Origin: Eubacteriaceae bacterium
GTDB lineage: Bacteria > Bacillota > Clostridia > Eubacteriales > Anaerofustaceae
Length of the DNA stretch: 64,000 bases
Direction of reading: 5' to 3'
Assembly (NCBI GenBank): GCA_017551505.1
Contig: JAFZLL010000032.1
Coordinates: 1 to 64,000 of the forward strand
Positions 27,520 through 36,738 of this stretch are shown here, piece by piece. Made by a program: the position numbers and the translations under genes. The notes under the pieces are model-generated. The model was not told the origin of the DNA and did not search any database. It saw nothing but the letters and a program-made list of their open reading frames with translations. Positions within the stretch are counted from its first letter, which is position 1. Each line of letters opens with the position of its first letter.

Positions 27520-28920
27520 TCAAATATTAAGTAAATTGACCAGTGCGCGGGCGTATATCTCGATGGAAGAGGTTATCTCGCTGATAAGCACGCTCTCGTC
27601 AGACATATGGGCTCCGCTTTCGCTCCCTGGGTATTCTGCTCCGAAAGCGACTATGCTGTCGAAATGCTTGGCGTATGTTCCTCCGCCCATCGTATAAGGT
27701 TTGTTCTCGGTATCTCCAGTGACATCGACGTATGCCTTGTACAGGGCCTCCACCATCGGGGAATCCTTCTCCTTATAGAGGGAGGAACCTACGCGGGATT
27801 CAGACACATTCAGGCCTGCTTCCCCAAAGCGCTTCTCCATCACGTCCGACAAAGCCTTAAAATCGTTTTTCTTGATCGTCAGGGGATAGCGTATATCGAT
27901 GGTAGCACTGACATTGTCAGCGTCACCATTGATTACACCGACATTGAACGTGAGGTTGCCGAACTCATCCTCCATCTTCATCCCGCAGTTTTCTCCCAGA
28001 TAACTCAGTCCTATCACTTCGTTATAGCCCTGTGCGAAGGGAGAATCGAAGAGCGGGCAGGAAGCGATGAATCTCATCAGATGGCTGATCGCATTTATGC
28101 CGAGCTCTGGGGTCGAAGCGTGGGCTGCTTTTCCCCAGAGAGTGAGGGTGAGTTTTCCGCTGTCGACGGATGTTTCGAACTGCAGATTGTTTCCATTTGC
28201 GTAACCGGAGAAAGCGGTCATCAATTGGTCTTGATAATCGTCCGGAGTTACGGTCATGACTACCTTGTTGCATACAACGTTTACAGCCTGGCCTCCGCTG
28301 ATTGAATCTATCATTACCTTGGCGGAACGTGTGTTGGCGGGGGCTGAGAACAATCCGTGATAGCTTCCCTTTTCGCCGAAACAGATGGGGAAGCCTGCGT
28401 CAGGCGTAAAGCCCATGTCGAAATCCCCTTCCTTCTCCAGATAATAATCGACACCTTTCATTCCTGTTTCCTCATTGGTGCCGAAAACGAAACGTATCCT
28501 CTTATTGAGCGGCATGCCCATCTCATTGACTATTTTCATGGCGTATAGTGCGGCGACGGAAGCGCCTTTGTCGTCCGAGGTGCCGCGTCCGTACAGCCTG
28601 CCATTCTCGATCTCTCCGCCTAGGGGATCATGGGTCCATCCTTCGCCAAGAGGCACGCAGTCCATATGCCCGACTATGCCGATGAGCTTTTCACCCTGTC
28701 CTATCTGAGCGTAGCCAGCATAACCGTCCACGTCCTTTGTCTCAAAACCCATCTCCTCGGAGATCTTAAGAGCTTCCTGCAGCGCATTATAAGGCCCCGG
28801 TCCGAAAGGCTTGCCAGGCTCGGGAGCACCCTCGGAGCTTTCTATTGCCACCAGTCTTTTGATGGTATTGACCGCTTCTTCAGTATAATCTTTGGCAGCT
28901 TTCGCTATATCGTATTCCAT
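27520..28920 (-). CDS. pepV: M20 family dipeptidase (PepV/Sapep-like)
   Basis: A 466-residue di-zinc dipeptidase. Catalytic motifs are GHMDCVP (metal His and Asp), RGTSDDKGA (bridging Asp), and TNEETGMKG (general-base Glu and metal Glu). A large lid domain insert and the C-terminal GGTYAKHFDSIVAFGAEYPG with the last metal His identify the PepV/Sapep branch, which acts on dipeptides or D-amino-acid dipeptides. The ATG at 28920 is preferred over one ten codons upstream because AGAGGA lies 7 bases before it. Cytoplasmic. It probably salvages peptides for this amino-acid-using anaerobe; the branched-chain amino acid importer is close by. Confidence 0.9.
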   Translation of the reverse strand: MEYDIAKAAKDYTEEAVNTIKRLVAIESSEGAPEPGKPFGPGPYNALQEALKISEEMGFETKDVDGYAGYAQIGQGEKLIGIVGHMDCVPLGEGWTHDPLGGEIENGRLYGRGTSDDKGASVAALYAMKIVNEMGMPLNKRIRFVFGTNEETGMKGVDYYLEKEGDFDMGFTPDAGFPICFGEKGSYHGLFSAPANTRSAKVMIDSISGGQAVNVVCNKVVMTVTPDDYQDQLMTAFSGYANGNNLQFETSVDSGKLTLTLWGKAAHASTPELGINAISHLMRFIASCPLFDSPFAQGYNEVIGLSYLGENCGMKMEDEFGNLTFNVGVINGDADNVSATIDIRYPLTIKKNDFKALSDVMEKRFGEAGLNVSESRVGSSLYKEKDSPMVEALYKAYVDVTGDTENKPYTMGGGTYAKHFDSIVAFGAEYPGSESGAHMSDESVLISEITSSIEIYARALVNLLNI

Positions 28921-29134
28921 ATCGTCCTCTTTCAATGTTTTTTTATACATTTTTATTATACTGCTTTTTGCCTGATATGCAAAAAACGTATATGAACTTC
29001 TTATATCAGAATCTTGCTATATGATCTCAAATGCGTGATCAGGCACTGCTTAAGTTATGAAACAAAGGCATTTCGCAGCGTACGCGTTGTCTGCGGCGGC
29101 AGATATGTATTTTTTACTTTTTTTTAATATTATA

Positions 29135-29163
29135 TTGACTTATCCTCTCTCGTAAGTTAATAT
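29135..29163 (+). promoter_or_regulatory. Promoter of the small membrane peptide gene
   Basis: TTGACT (29135-29140), a 17-bp spacer and TAATAT (29158-29163), 34 bp before the ATG at 29197, preceded by a T/A-rich upstream tract. Confidence 0.65.
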
Positions 29164-29196
29164 TTTAGCAATCTATACAGAAAGGACGGCGGGAGC

Positions 29197-29364
29197 ATGA
29201 ATAAACAGTACAACTCATTACCTTTTCTTCCGGCAGTGCTCTTCGCCATTATTATCCCCGCCCTCGGCCTTATTGGCTCAGGGCTTATTCTGATTAGCCT
29301 GATCATCATTATTAGGATCACATCGGCAAAACCTCAGAGGGAATCGCTTGAATCCAGTATGTAA
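29197..29364 (+). CDS. 55-residue hydrophobic membrane peptide
   Basis: A short frame with good initiation signals: a consensus-like promoter 34 bp away and GGGAG just before the ATG. The peptide has a polar start (MNKQYNSLPF), a long hydrophobic run of about 30 residues (LPAVLFAIIIPALGLIGSG and LILISLIIII) that can form one or two membrane helices, and a basic/polar tail (RITSAKPQRESLESSM). It is followed by a terminator, so it is an independent unit just ahead of livJ. No family was recognised. Roles as a regulator of a membrane complex or a toxin-like peptide are both only possibilities. Confidence 0.55.
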   Translation: MNKQYNSLPFLPAVLFAIIIPALGLIGSGLILISLIIIIRITSAKPQRESLESSM

Positions 29365-29387
29365 AGATAACTGAACGGTATTAATTG

Positions 29388-29415
29388 AGCGGTTCCTGAA
29401 AGGGACCGCTTTTTA
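29388..29415 (+). terminator. Intrinsic terminator after the small membrane peptide gene
   Basis: The stem AGCGGTTCC / GGGACCGCT (one G-U pair) with loop TGAAA is followed by TTTTTAATTAA. Confidence 0.85.
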
Positions 29416-29455
29416 ATTAATAACAATGAAAAACAATTAATTCAGGGGGAAAACT

Positions 29456-30634
29456 ATGAAAAAGTTCTTAGCTGCTGTTCTTGCCGCCATGATGCTCTTC
29501 TCCTTCGCTGCCTGCGGTGGTGGCGGGGGCAAAGAGGAAGGGACTATAAAAGTCGGTATCCTCGGGCCTCATACAGGCGATCTTGCCGTTTACGGACTGG
29601 CAGTCCGCTACGGCGCTGAAATGTATTTCAACAAAGTCAATGAAGCCGGAGGAGTAAACGGCAAGAAGGTCGAATTAGTGGTTTATGACGACCAGGGAGA
29701 CTCCACGATGGCAGTCACAGGCTTCACCAGCCTGGTGGATTCAGGCATCGTTGCTCTGGTAGGGGAAGTAACCACCGGCAACTGCCGTGCTGTTGTCGAC
29801 GAAGCTTACCCGATCAATATGCCGATGGTAACAGCTTCTGCGACCGCCACCTCCATCACTTATGATGAAGATACCAAGACCGTATTTACAAATGTGTTCC
29901 GCACATGCTTCATCGATGCTTACCAGGGATCCAAGATGGCTGACTTTGCCTTCAATGAACTTGGAGCCAAGACCGCTGCAGTCTTCTACCTCTCAGGCGA
30001 TGATTATACCCAGGGTCTGGCTCAGGCATTTGTCGATAAGTGCGTAGAGAACGGCATGAGCGTCGTCGCACAGGAAGCTTTCTCTTCCGGAGACGTGGAC
30101 TTCAATGCACAGCTGACAAAGATCATGAAGGCTGCTCCCGATGTGGTATTCCTGCCCAACTACTACGAGGATGACGGCATGATCGTTACTCAGGCCAGAA
30201 AGCTCGGTCTCACCTGCACTCTGCTCGGAGGAGACGGCTGGGCCGGCATCGAAAAGTACGCTTCAGCGGAAGATCTGGAAGGCTGCTTCTATGCTTCGGC
30301 TTACGCTGCCGGATCTACTCCCGAACTGAAAGCTTTCGAAGATGAATTCAAGGCTAAATACGGCGAGGATTACCTGAACACATTTGCGGCTACCGCTTAT
30401 GACGCAGCCATGGTCGTATGCGCTGGTCTTGAAGCCGCCGAAAAATCCGGTGCTGAGGTTGGCAGCGATGAGTACAAGAAGGCTGTTATCGAGGGCATCC
30501 GCACAGGCAGCGGAAGCGTCAAGGGACTTACCAGCCCCAGCGGATACTCTTTCGATGAATTCAACAACCCGGAAAAGGATGTCGTCATCATCACCCTCAA
30601 GGACGGTGTTCCGACATACCACATGAATTACTAA
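29456..30634 (+). CDS. livJ: Branched-chain amino acid ABC transporter, substrate-binding lipoprotein
   Basis: A 392-residue periplasmic-binding-type lipoprotein of the Leu/Ile/Val class (type I fold). A signal peptide ends in the lipobox FAAC (Cys at about 20), followed by a Gly-rich linker. IKVGILGPHTGDLAVYG is the LivJ N-terminal strand. VGEVTTGNCRAVVDEAYPINMPMVTASAT is the conserved ligand-binding region, and the GDDYTQGLA segment follows in the second lobe. It captures amino acids outside the membrane for LivHMGF, encoded directly downstream. A hairpin between livJ and livH probably makes livJ the most expressed gene. The start is supported by AGGGGGA. Confidence 0.95.
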   Translation: MKKFLAAVLAAMMLFSFAACGGGGGKEEGTIKVGILGPHTGDLAVYGLAVRYGAEMYFNKVNEAGGVNGKKVELVVYDDQGDSTMAVTGFTSLVDSGIVALVGEVTTGNCRAVVDEAYPINMPMVTASATATSITYDEDTKTVFTNVFRTCFIDAYQGSKMADFAFNELGAKTAAVFYLSGDDYTQGLAQAFVDKCVENGMSVVAQEAFSSGDVDFNAQLTKIMKAAPDVVFLPNYYEDDGMIVTQARKLGLTCTLLGGDGWAGIEKYASAEDLEGCFYASAYAAGSTPELKAFEDEFKAKYGEDYLNTFAATAYDAAMVVCAGLEAAEKSGAEVGSDEYKKAVIEGIRTGSGSVKGLTSPSGYSFDEFNNPEKDVVIITLKDGVPTYHMNY

Positions 30635-30673
30635 TCACAGACGATCAAGACAGTACTTGATTCTAAAGGGATC

Positions 30674-30706
30674 GTGCAAAGCGGCTTAAAGCCGCTTTGC
30701 ACCTTT
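30674..30706 (+). terminator. Attenuating hairpin between livJ and livH
   Basis: A perfect 14-bp stem (GTGCAAAGCGGCTT / AAGCCGCTTTGCAC with one central A) is followed by only CTTTTGTG. It is likely a partial terminator and 3'-end stabiliser that yields more binding protein than permease, as in other ABC operons. Confidence 0.75.
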
Positions 30707-30741
30707 TGTGTATAAAAAACCGCAAAGGAATAATATCCGGC

Positions 30742-31629
30742 ATGTCCACATTTTCTCTAATTATAAAACAGATTATCAACGGACTGCAGCTGGGCAGCAT
30801 TTTTGCTCTAGTGGCTGTCGGCTACAGTATGGTATATGGGATAATCCGCCTGCTCAATTTCGCTCATTGCGACATTATTATGGTGGGGGCATACATTGCA
30901 TGGTTCTTCATGGCGAATTTTGCGAATATGCCGCTCATTGCCGTAGCAGCCTCTATCCTCGGATGCACACTTTTGGGCGTGACCATAGAAAAAGTTGCAT
31001 ATAAGCCGCTCCGTTCTTCCCCGAGGATATCCCTACTCATTACGGCCATAGGCATAAGCTACCTGCTGGAGAATACAGCGCAGCTCATGCTTGGAGCCGC
31101 GGCGAAGAAAGTGCCCGGATTCTTCACCGTCGAGACCATTCGCATCGGTCAGGTCACAGTGTCTACGGCTTCGCTCGTAACAATAGCCGTGCTGGCCATT
31201 TCGATGGTCCTTTTAACGCTTCTGGTCCAGAAAACGAAACTCGGAAGGGCGATGCGCGCCGTGTCCGAGGATGCCGAGACAGCCCAACTGATGGGGACCA
31301 ACATCAACGGCACTATCTCCTTCACCTTCGCTGTCGGTTCCGCTCTGGCTGGAATCGGCAGCGTGCTTTACTGTTGCGCATATCCGCAGGTCTCACCGAC
31401 GATGGGCTCAATGCTAGGATTGAAAGCATTCGTAGCCGCGGTGCTCGGTGGCATCGGATCCATCCCCGGGGCGATGATCGGCGGATTTATGATCGGATTG
31501 ACTGAGGTATTCGTATCCGCCATCGGCCTTTCCACATGGAAAGACGCGGTGGTGTTTCTTATACTCATTATCATATTACTGGTCAAGCCCTCTGGAATAC
31601 TGGGAAAGACTGTGAGCGAGAAGGTGTGA
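30742..31629 (+). CDS. livH: Branched-chain amino acid ABC transporter permease LivH
   Basis: A 295-residue inner-membrane permease with about eight hydrophobic helices. The LivH signature is NGLQLGSIFALVAVGYSMVYGIIRLLNFAHCD at the N-terminus; the cytoplasmic coupling loop (AVSEDAETAQLMGTN) contacts the ATPases. The ATG at 30742 is chosen over one 45 bp upstream, because AAAGGA precedes it and the upstream part would lie in the hairpin flank. livM begins 3 bp after the stop. Confidence 0.94.
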   Translation: MSTFSLIIKQIINGLQLGSIFALVAVGYSMVYGIIRLLNFAHCDIIMVGAYIAWFFMANFANMPLIAVAASILGCTLLGVTIEKVAYKPLRSSPRISLLITAIGISYLLENTAQLMLGAAAKKVPGFFTVETIRIGQVTVSTASLVTIAVLAISMVLLTLLVQKTKLGRAMRAVSEDAETAQLMGTNINGTISFTFAVGSALAGIGSVLYCCAYPQVSPTMGSMLGLKAFVAAVLGGIGSIPGAMIGGFMIGLTEVFVSAIGLSTWKDAVVFLILIIILLVKPSGILGKTVSEKV

Positions 31630-31632
31630 GAC

Positions 31633-32637
31633 ATGAAGAAGAAATTCAATCTCCCTGTACGCCAACTTGCAACTGTAGGCGCATTCGCGTTCTTCCTAAT
31701 TCTGGGAAATTTCCTGATGGAAAAGAAAGTCATCGGGCTGTACTATACAAAGGTGCTGATGGTGGCTGCGATAAACATGATCCTGGCAGTCTCCCTGAAC
31801 ATCGCTACAGGCTATCTTGGCCAGCTGCCCCTTGGCAGTGCAGGGTTTATGGCAGTGGGAGCTTATACCAGCGCGATCATAATGCGCAAGGTCACCTTCG
31901 TAAGCCCGGCACTGGCTTTCCCTGTATGCATCATCATCGGAGGTCTGGCCGCAGCCCTGTGCGGGTTCATTATCGGTGTGCCTGCGCTACGCCTCAAGGG
32001 CGACTATATAGCTATCATCACTCTAGGGTTTGCCGAGATCATCAGGATAGTGATACTTAATATAGACAGCGCTCTAGGGATCACTCTTACTTACGGAGCG
32101 AGCAACCTGAAGAATATCCCGAAGACTACCACATTCACGAACGCTTTTATATGGGTATTTATCGTCTGCTATCTGGTCAACGCGCTTATGAAATCGCGTC
32201 ATGGACGGGCGATACTTTCGATCAGGGATAACGAGATCGCCGCGGAATCCTGCGGCATCAACCTGACATATTACAAAACGATGGCTTTCATCGTGTACGC
32301 GTTCTTTACCGGCATCGGAGGCGCCCTTTACGCCGGTTACCTTGGGATACTCAACCCTTCCGGCTTTTCCTTTGCCAAGTCCATAGACATACTGGTCATG
32401 GTCGTGCTCGGGGGAATGGGCTCTATGACTGGCTCTGTGATCTCAGCAGCGGTGCTCACCATTGTGCCGGAGATACTGCATGCTTTTTCCGATTACCGAA
32501 TGATCGTTTATTCCCTGCTTCTGATCGTTGTAATGATCTTCAGACCTGCGGGACTGATGGGCAATAAGGAATTCAGCATGGATATGCTGACAGGCATGTT
32601 TAAGAAAAAAACGAAGGGAGGGCAGAGGAAGAAATGA
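31633..32637 (+). CDS. livM: Branched-chain amino acid ABC transporter permease LivM
   Basis: A 334-residue permease that pairs with LivH to form the membrane channel. About ten hydrophobic helices are seen. LivM features are GYLGQLPLGSAGFMAVGAYTSA (about 60-81), RLKGDYIAIITLGFAEIIRI and the coupling loop SIRDNEIAAESCGIN. The basic C-terminus (FKKKTKGGQRKK) is cytoplasmic. The last four bases overlap livG (ATGA), so the two are translationally coupled. Confidence 0.95.
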   Translation: MKKKFNLPVRQLATVGAFAFFLILGNFLMEKKVIGLYYTKVLMVAAINMILAVSLNIATGYLGQLPLGSAGFMAVGAYTSAIIMRKVTFVSPALAFPVCIIIGGLAAALCGFIIGVPALRLKGDYIAIITLGFAEIIRIVILNIDSALGITLTYGASNLKNIPKTTTFTNAFIWVFIVCYLVNALMKSRHGRAILSIRDNEIAAESCGINLTYYKTMAFIVYAFFTGIGGALYAGYLGILNPSGFSFAKSIDILVMVVLGGMGSMTGSVISAAVLTIVPEILHAFSDYRMIVYSLLLIVVMIFRPAGLMGNKEFSMDMLTGMFKKKTKGGQRKK

Positions 32638-33470
32638 CCAGGCTTGTTCCCACACCGTCTACCGGCGTCATCCCCGAGAGGGATCTCGGCAAGAATCCGG
32701 TATTGGAGGTCGTCCGCCTCGGGATCGATTTTGGCGGGCTCACCGCTGTTGACGATTTTACGATCACTATCGGTCCTACCGAAATATGCGGACTTATCGG
32801 ACCAAACGGTGCCGGAAAAACGACAGTATTCAACCTCCTGACGAACGTTTATCAGCCGACCAGAGGGACCATACTGCTCAATGGCGTTCCCACACAGGGA
32901 AAGAGTGTCTATGAAGTTAACAAAATGGGCATTGCCCGCACATTCCAGAACGTTCGCCTTTTCAGGGAGATGAGCGTAGAAGATAACGTATTGATCGGAC
33001 TTCACAATTCGATGGATTACAATATCTTCGAATCATTCTGCAAGATGCCGCGCTATTTCAGGGAGGAGAAAAAAAGTCACGAAAAAGCCATGGAACTGCT
33101 CTCCATCTTCAATATGGAACACCTTGCAGAAGACAAGGCAGGCAGCCTCCCTTACGGCGTGCAAAGGAGGCTGGAGATCTTGAGGGCATTGGCAACTGAC
33201 CCTTCGATCATCCTGCTGGATGAGCCTGCCGCAGGGATGAATCCAAACGAAACAGAAGCTCTCATGCAGAATATACAGAAGATAAGGGATACCTTCAGGA
33301 TCGCTGTCATGCTTATCGAGCACGATATGAACCTTGTCATGGGTATCTGCGAAGGCATTGCTGTGCTCAATTACGGACGGATCATCGCCAAGGGCACTCC
33401 CGACGAGATTAAAGCCAATCCCCAGGTCATCGAGGCCTATCTGGGAAACAGGAGGGGCGAAAGTGCTTAA
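32634..33470 (+). CDS. livG: Branched-chain amino acid ABC transporter ATP-binding protein LivG
   Basis: A 278-residue ABC ATPase. Walker A GPNGAGKT (about 61-68), the GIARTFQNVRLF Q-loop region, a signature-like segment LPYGVQRRLEILRALA (instead of LSGGQ, as usual for LivG), Walker B ILLDEPAAGMNP, and the H-loop EHDM. An N-terminal extension of about 20 residues precedes the ABC domain. It forms a heterodimer with LivF. The end overlaps the GTG start of livF. Confidence 0.95.
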   Translation: MTRLVPTPSTGVIPERDLGKNPVLEVVRLGIDFGGLTAVDDFTITIGPTEICGLIGPNGAGKTTVFNLLTNVYQPTRGTILLNGVPTQGKSVYEVNKMGIARTFQNVRLFREMSVEDNVLIGLHNSMDYNIFESFCKMPRYFREEKKSHEKAMELLSIFNMEHLAEDKAGSLPYGVQRRLEILRALATDPSIILLDEPAAGMNPNETEALMQNIQKIRDTFRIAVMLIEHDMNLVMGICEGIAVLNYGRIIAKGTPDEIKANPQVIEAYLGNRRGESA

Positions 33471-34164
33471 AGTAGAAAATATCAACGTTTACTACGACAA
33501 TATCCACGTGATAAAAAACCTCTCCTTCGATGTCAACGATGGGGAGATCGTCACTTTGATAGGTGCAAACGGAGCCGGCAAATCCACGACTCTCAAGACT
33601 ATCTCCGGGATCCTCCGTCCGAAGACGGGGAATATTGTCTTCGAGAACGAGGAAATACAATCCCTTGCTCCTCATAAGATCGTCTCAAAGGGACTTGTGC
33701 AGGTGCCGGAAGGGCGGAGGATGTTTCAGAATCTGACGGTGGAAGAGAATCTGGAAATGGGAGCGTATACGCTGCCTAAAGGCGAAATACCCGATATGAT
33801 CGAGGATATCTTTGCCCGTTTCCCGCGTTTAAAGGAACGCCGCAAACAGGTTGCAGGCACTCTTTCTGGAGGCGAACAGCAGATGCTTGCCATGGGACGT
33901 GGCCTTATGAGCCGTCCTAAGCTGCTGATGCTGGATGAGCCTTCCATGGGTCTGGCGCCTCTTCTTGTCGATCAGGTATTCGATATCATTTCTGAGATGC
34001 ACGCGGCCGGAGTCACGATCTTATTGGTCGAGCAGAATGCCAGCATGGCTCTTCAGGTTGCTGACCGGGGATATGTCCTGGAAACCGGTAAGATAGCTCT
34101 TTATGGCAGCGGGAAAGAACTGAGCGAGAGCGAACAGGTCAAAAAAGCTTATTTGGGCGGCTGA
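33463..34164 (+). CDS. livF: Branched-chain amino acid ABC transporter ATP-binding protein LivF
   Basis: A 233-residue ABC ATPase. Walker A GANGAGKST, Q-loop LVQVPEGRRMFQNLTVEENL typical of LivF, signature LSGGEQQMLAMGRGLMSRPKLLMLDEP containing Walker B, and H-loop LVEQNA. The start is GTG at 33463, preceded by a very strong AGGAGGGG (33451-33457) and overlapping the livG stop by 8 bases. A longer frame from 33334 would overlap livG extensively and is rejected. It is the last gene of the operon. Confidence 0.95.
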   Translation: MLKVENINVYYDNIHVIKNLSFDVNDGEIVTLIGANGAGKSTTLKTISGILRPKTGNIVFENEEIQSLAPHKIVSKGLVQVPEGRRMFQNLTVEENLEMGAYTLPKGEIPDMIEDIFARFPRLKERRKQVAGTLSGGEQQMLAMGRGLMSRPKLLMLDEPSMGLAPLLVDQVFDIISEMHAAGVTILLVEQNASMALQVADRGYVLETGKIALYGSGKELSESEQVKKAYLGG

Positions 34165-34326
34165 CGGAATAAAAGAAGTCAGGAAAGCACTGGAAATCCG
34201 AAAGCAGAGCTTGATAGACGAGAGCGAAAGTGTATTCTTTCGCTCAAATAGCAAACAGTTTACAGAATCGGCTCTGCGTGCAGTTAGTGCACCTGGCTCG
34301 TTTAGAATGTCACTTTTCTTCATTGC

Positions 34327-34365
34327 AGGAGACCTTCTTTAAGGAGAAGGCCTCCTGTTGTTTTT
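34327..34365 (+). terminator. Intrinsic terminator of the liv operon
   Basis: A 12-bp stem with one mismatch (AGGAGACCTTCT / AGAAGGCCTCCT, loop TTAAGG) is followed by GTTGTTTTT. A second hairpin without a T-run (GAGCGAAAG / CTTTCGCTC, 34222-34245) lies upstream in the same 210-bp gap. Confidence 0.8.
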
Positions 34366-34374
34366 AGATTAACA

Positions 34375-34935
34375 TCATGCCTTGTTGTTGATCCCCGATG
34401 CACTGAGCAACGGGTATATCAGGCAGGCCAAGACACCGCCGATGCATGCGGTGAACAGCTGCATGATTCCGAAATTCACGGCTAGGACAGCCTGAGCTTT
34501 TTCGGGGAGGAACGAAGGTGCGATCCATTTTACAATCAGCATATACTGGATCCCGAACTTGCATACCGCAGCGATGACGACCGCTGCCAGATTCTTGATG
34601 AATCCGAGCAGTTTCTCATTGGCGGTGGAGTTTGTTCCTTTCAGAATCCTCGCCAGCAGAGCGGTCACGAGAACGTAAGTCAGATTGCCGACAGCAATAG
34701 CCGGAACGACGAGGATCTGAGCGTTGATTCCAAGAAGATAGGCGATAAAGGGTGAAACTATAGCGGCGGCTGCGCCGACGCTCCAGCCAAATAACAATGT
34801 CACAAGTGCCAGGACCAGGTTAACCAAAGATCCGGTTATCAGCTGCTGCCCAAGACCTCTGGTGGCGAGCTGTATTACGATTATCAGCGCGATGGAGATA
34901 GCACTGCGGGTGATCCATTTTGTCTTGTTGTTCAT
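34375..34935 (-). CDS. ECF-type transporter S component-like membrane protein
   Basis: A 186-residue, five- or six-helix protein of the ECF transporter substrate-binding (S component) type. The N-terminal TKWITRSAISIALIIVIQLATRG resembles the first helix of this family, with small residues for contact to the T component. No EcfA or EcfT gene is nearby, so it would share a common energising module. The second ATG (34935) is preferred because AGGAG lies 6 bases upstream. It follows the hydrogenase gene by 57 bp on the same strand, so it is likely co-transcribed. The substrate is unknown; a vitamin or cofactor precursor is possible. Confidence 0.72.
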   Translation of the reverse strand: MNNKTKWITRSAISIALIIVIQLATRGLGQQLITGSLVNLVLALVTLLFGWSVGAAAAIVSPFIAYLLGINAQILVVPAIAVGNLTYVLVTALLARILKGTNSTANEKLLGFIKNLAAVVIAAVCKFGIQYMLIVKWIAPSFLPEKAQAVLAVNFGIMQLFTACIGGVLACLIYPLLSASGINNKA

Positions 34936-34992
34936 CATAAGCTCCTTCGGGCGGTGCGGAAGCATGCTTCCGCACCGTCACAATTGAATGTT

Positions 34993-36738
34993 TTACTGCA
35001 GATCGGGATTGAGAGGCACGGACCATTCGGTAATATCCGTATGCAACAGATGGTGAGACTTTTGGCCGAGAGGCTTTTCCAGATACTCCCTATACAGAGC
35101 GATGACATCTGAGTTCTCATGAGAATAGCGGATTTGGCTGTTTTTGTCCAGAGCCCAAAGGATCTGGCCGCGGGTATCCGCCAGTTCTTCTCCTTCGTGG
35201 ATAGGCTGGCCTCCGCCTCCGGAGCATCCGCCGGGGCATGCCATTATCTCCACGAAATCATATTCCACTTCGCCTTTTTTTACGGCTTCCATCAATTCAC
35301 GGGTATTTCCGAGACCGCTTGCCACAGCAACTCTGACAGTGCCTGCTCCGGGTACTTCGAAGGAGGCTTCCTTCCATCCCTTCATGCCGCGGACCGCTGT
35401 AAAAGCATCAGCGGGCGGATTAGTCCCGGTTACAAGGTAGTAGGCGCTGCGCAGAGCAGCGTCCATAACGCCACCTGTGGCTCCGAAGATCACAGCGGCT
35501 CCTGTGCCGCTGCCGAGAGGTGAATCGAACGGGGTCTCTTCCAGTTCTTTTACGTTGACATGATAGCTCTGGAGGAGACGGCTCAACTCACGGGTAGTTA
35601 TGACCACGTCCACGTCAGGATCGCCGCAGGCGTCTTTCAGGTTGGGAATGTCGGCTTCACTCTTCTTCGCTGTGCATGGCATCACAGAGATGACGCGCAT
35701 CTTGTGCGGATCCACGCCAATCTTCTCGGCAAAGAAGCTCTTGGCGATTGCTCCGAACATTGCCTGCGGGGACTTGGCTGTGGACAGGTTGGTGGTGTAC
35801 TCGGGGAATTGTGATTTCACGAAACGCACCCAACCAGGGCAGCAGGAAGTGAACATCGGCCATTTGTACTGGTCTTTATGAGTAAAGCGCTCAATGAATT
35901 CACTGCCTTCTTCCATGATGGTAAGGTCAGCGGTGAAGTTTGTATCGAAAACATAGTCGAAACCTAGCGCGCGCAGCGCGGCAGCCATCTTTCCGACTGT
36001 TGCTTCTTTATGTGTGAGACCCAGCTGCTCAGCCCAGGCTGTGCGCACAGCCGGAGCTACCTGTACGACAGTAGTGATCTCGGGATCTTCCAGAGCTGCT
36101 GTGACCTTGGCAGTGTCATCCCTGACTGAAAGAGCACCGGTTGGGCAGTGCGTGATGCACTGGCCGCAGAGCGCACAGTCTGCCTCAGTGAATTCACGGT
36201 TCAAGCGCACTCCTACTGTGGTGCGCGAACCGCTGCCTTTGACGTCCCATATCCTCAGACCTTGGATCTTGTCGCACACCTGAATGCAACGCATGCACTT
36301 TATGCATTTGCTCTCTTTGCGGATCAGGTAGCTGTTTTCCGGCCATTCATTCGTCTTGACATTTTTTTGATAGGGATTGTCGATGATATTCAGTTCGGCA
36401 GCCAGCTTCTGCAGCTGGCAGTTCTGGGAACGCACACAGGTGGTGCAGTCGCCGTCATGCTCAGAGAGGATCAGCTTGAGGTTTGTTTCGCGGGCGGTCT
36501 TTGCTCGTTTGGAATTCGTATGTACAGACATGCCCTCAGTGACCTTTTCGGTGCAGGCAGGTACAAGGCGCTCAAAGCCGTCTACTTCTACCACGCAGAT
36601 CCGGCATGCGGAGATCTCATTGATCTCTTTCAGGTAGCAGAGAGTCGGGATGATTATCCCGATAGATGCCGCGGCTTCCAGGATCGTAGTGCCTTCTTGG
36701 ACGATAGCTTCTTTCCCGTCGATCGTCAATTTTACCAT
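34993..36738 (-). CDS. [FeFe] hydrogenase catalytic subunit, group A (A2-like)
   Basis: A 581-residue cytoplasmic hydrogenase. An N-terminal [2Fe-2S] domain (C34, C45, C48, C62) is followed by a His-Cys3 cluster site (H94, C98, C101, C107), two [4Fe-4S] sites (C144/147/150/154 and C188/191/194/198), and the H-cluster domain. L1 is TSCCPGW (297-303), L2 is MPCTAKKSE (C355), and L3 is MACPGGCSGGGGQP (C501 and C505). All H-cluster ligands are present. The next gene upstream encodes a NuoF-GltD fusion, the arrangement that defines the putative glutamate-synthase-linked group A2. The genes overlap by 7 bases. H-cluster maturases (HydEFG) are not in the window. It should exchange electrons with NAD(P)H and perhaps ferredoxin. 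Confidence 0.95.
   Translation of the reverse strand: MVKLTIDGKEAIVQEGTTILEAAASIGIIIPTLCYLKEINEISACRICVVEVDGFERLVPACTEKVTEGMSVHTNSKRAKTARETNLKLILSEHDGDCTTCVRSQNCQLQKLAAELNIIDNPYQKNVKTNEWPENSYLIRKESKCIKCMRCIQVCDKIQGLRIWDVKGSGSRTTVGVRLNREFTEADCALCGQCITHCPTGALSVRDDTAKVTAALEDPEITTVVQVAPAVRTAWAEQLGLTHKEATVGKMAAALRALGFDYVFDTNFTADLTIMEEGSEFIERFTHKDQYKWPMFTSCCPGWVRFVKSQFPEYTTNLSTAKSPQAMFGAIAKSFFAEKIGVDPHKMRVISVMPCTAKKSEADIPNLKDACGDPDVDVVITTRELSRLLQSYHVNVKELEETPFDSPLGSGTGAAVIFGATGGVMDAALRSAYYLVTGTNPPADAFTAVRGMKGWKEASFEVPGAGTVRVAVASGLGNTRELMEAVKKGEVEYDFVEIMACPGGCSGGGGQPIHEGEELADTRGQILWALDKNSQIRYSHENSDVIALYREYLEKPLGQKSHHLLHTDITEWSVPLNPDLQ

Noticed and set aside
27607-28305. 232-codon frame antisense to the M20 peptidase
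   Set aside because: It is a shadow of a gene with intact catalytic motifs.
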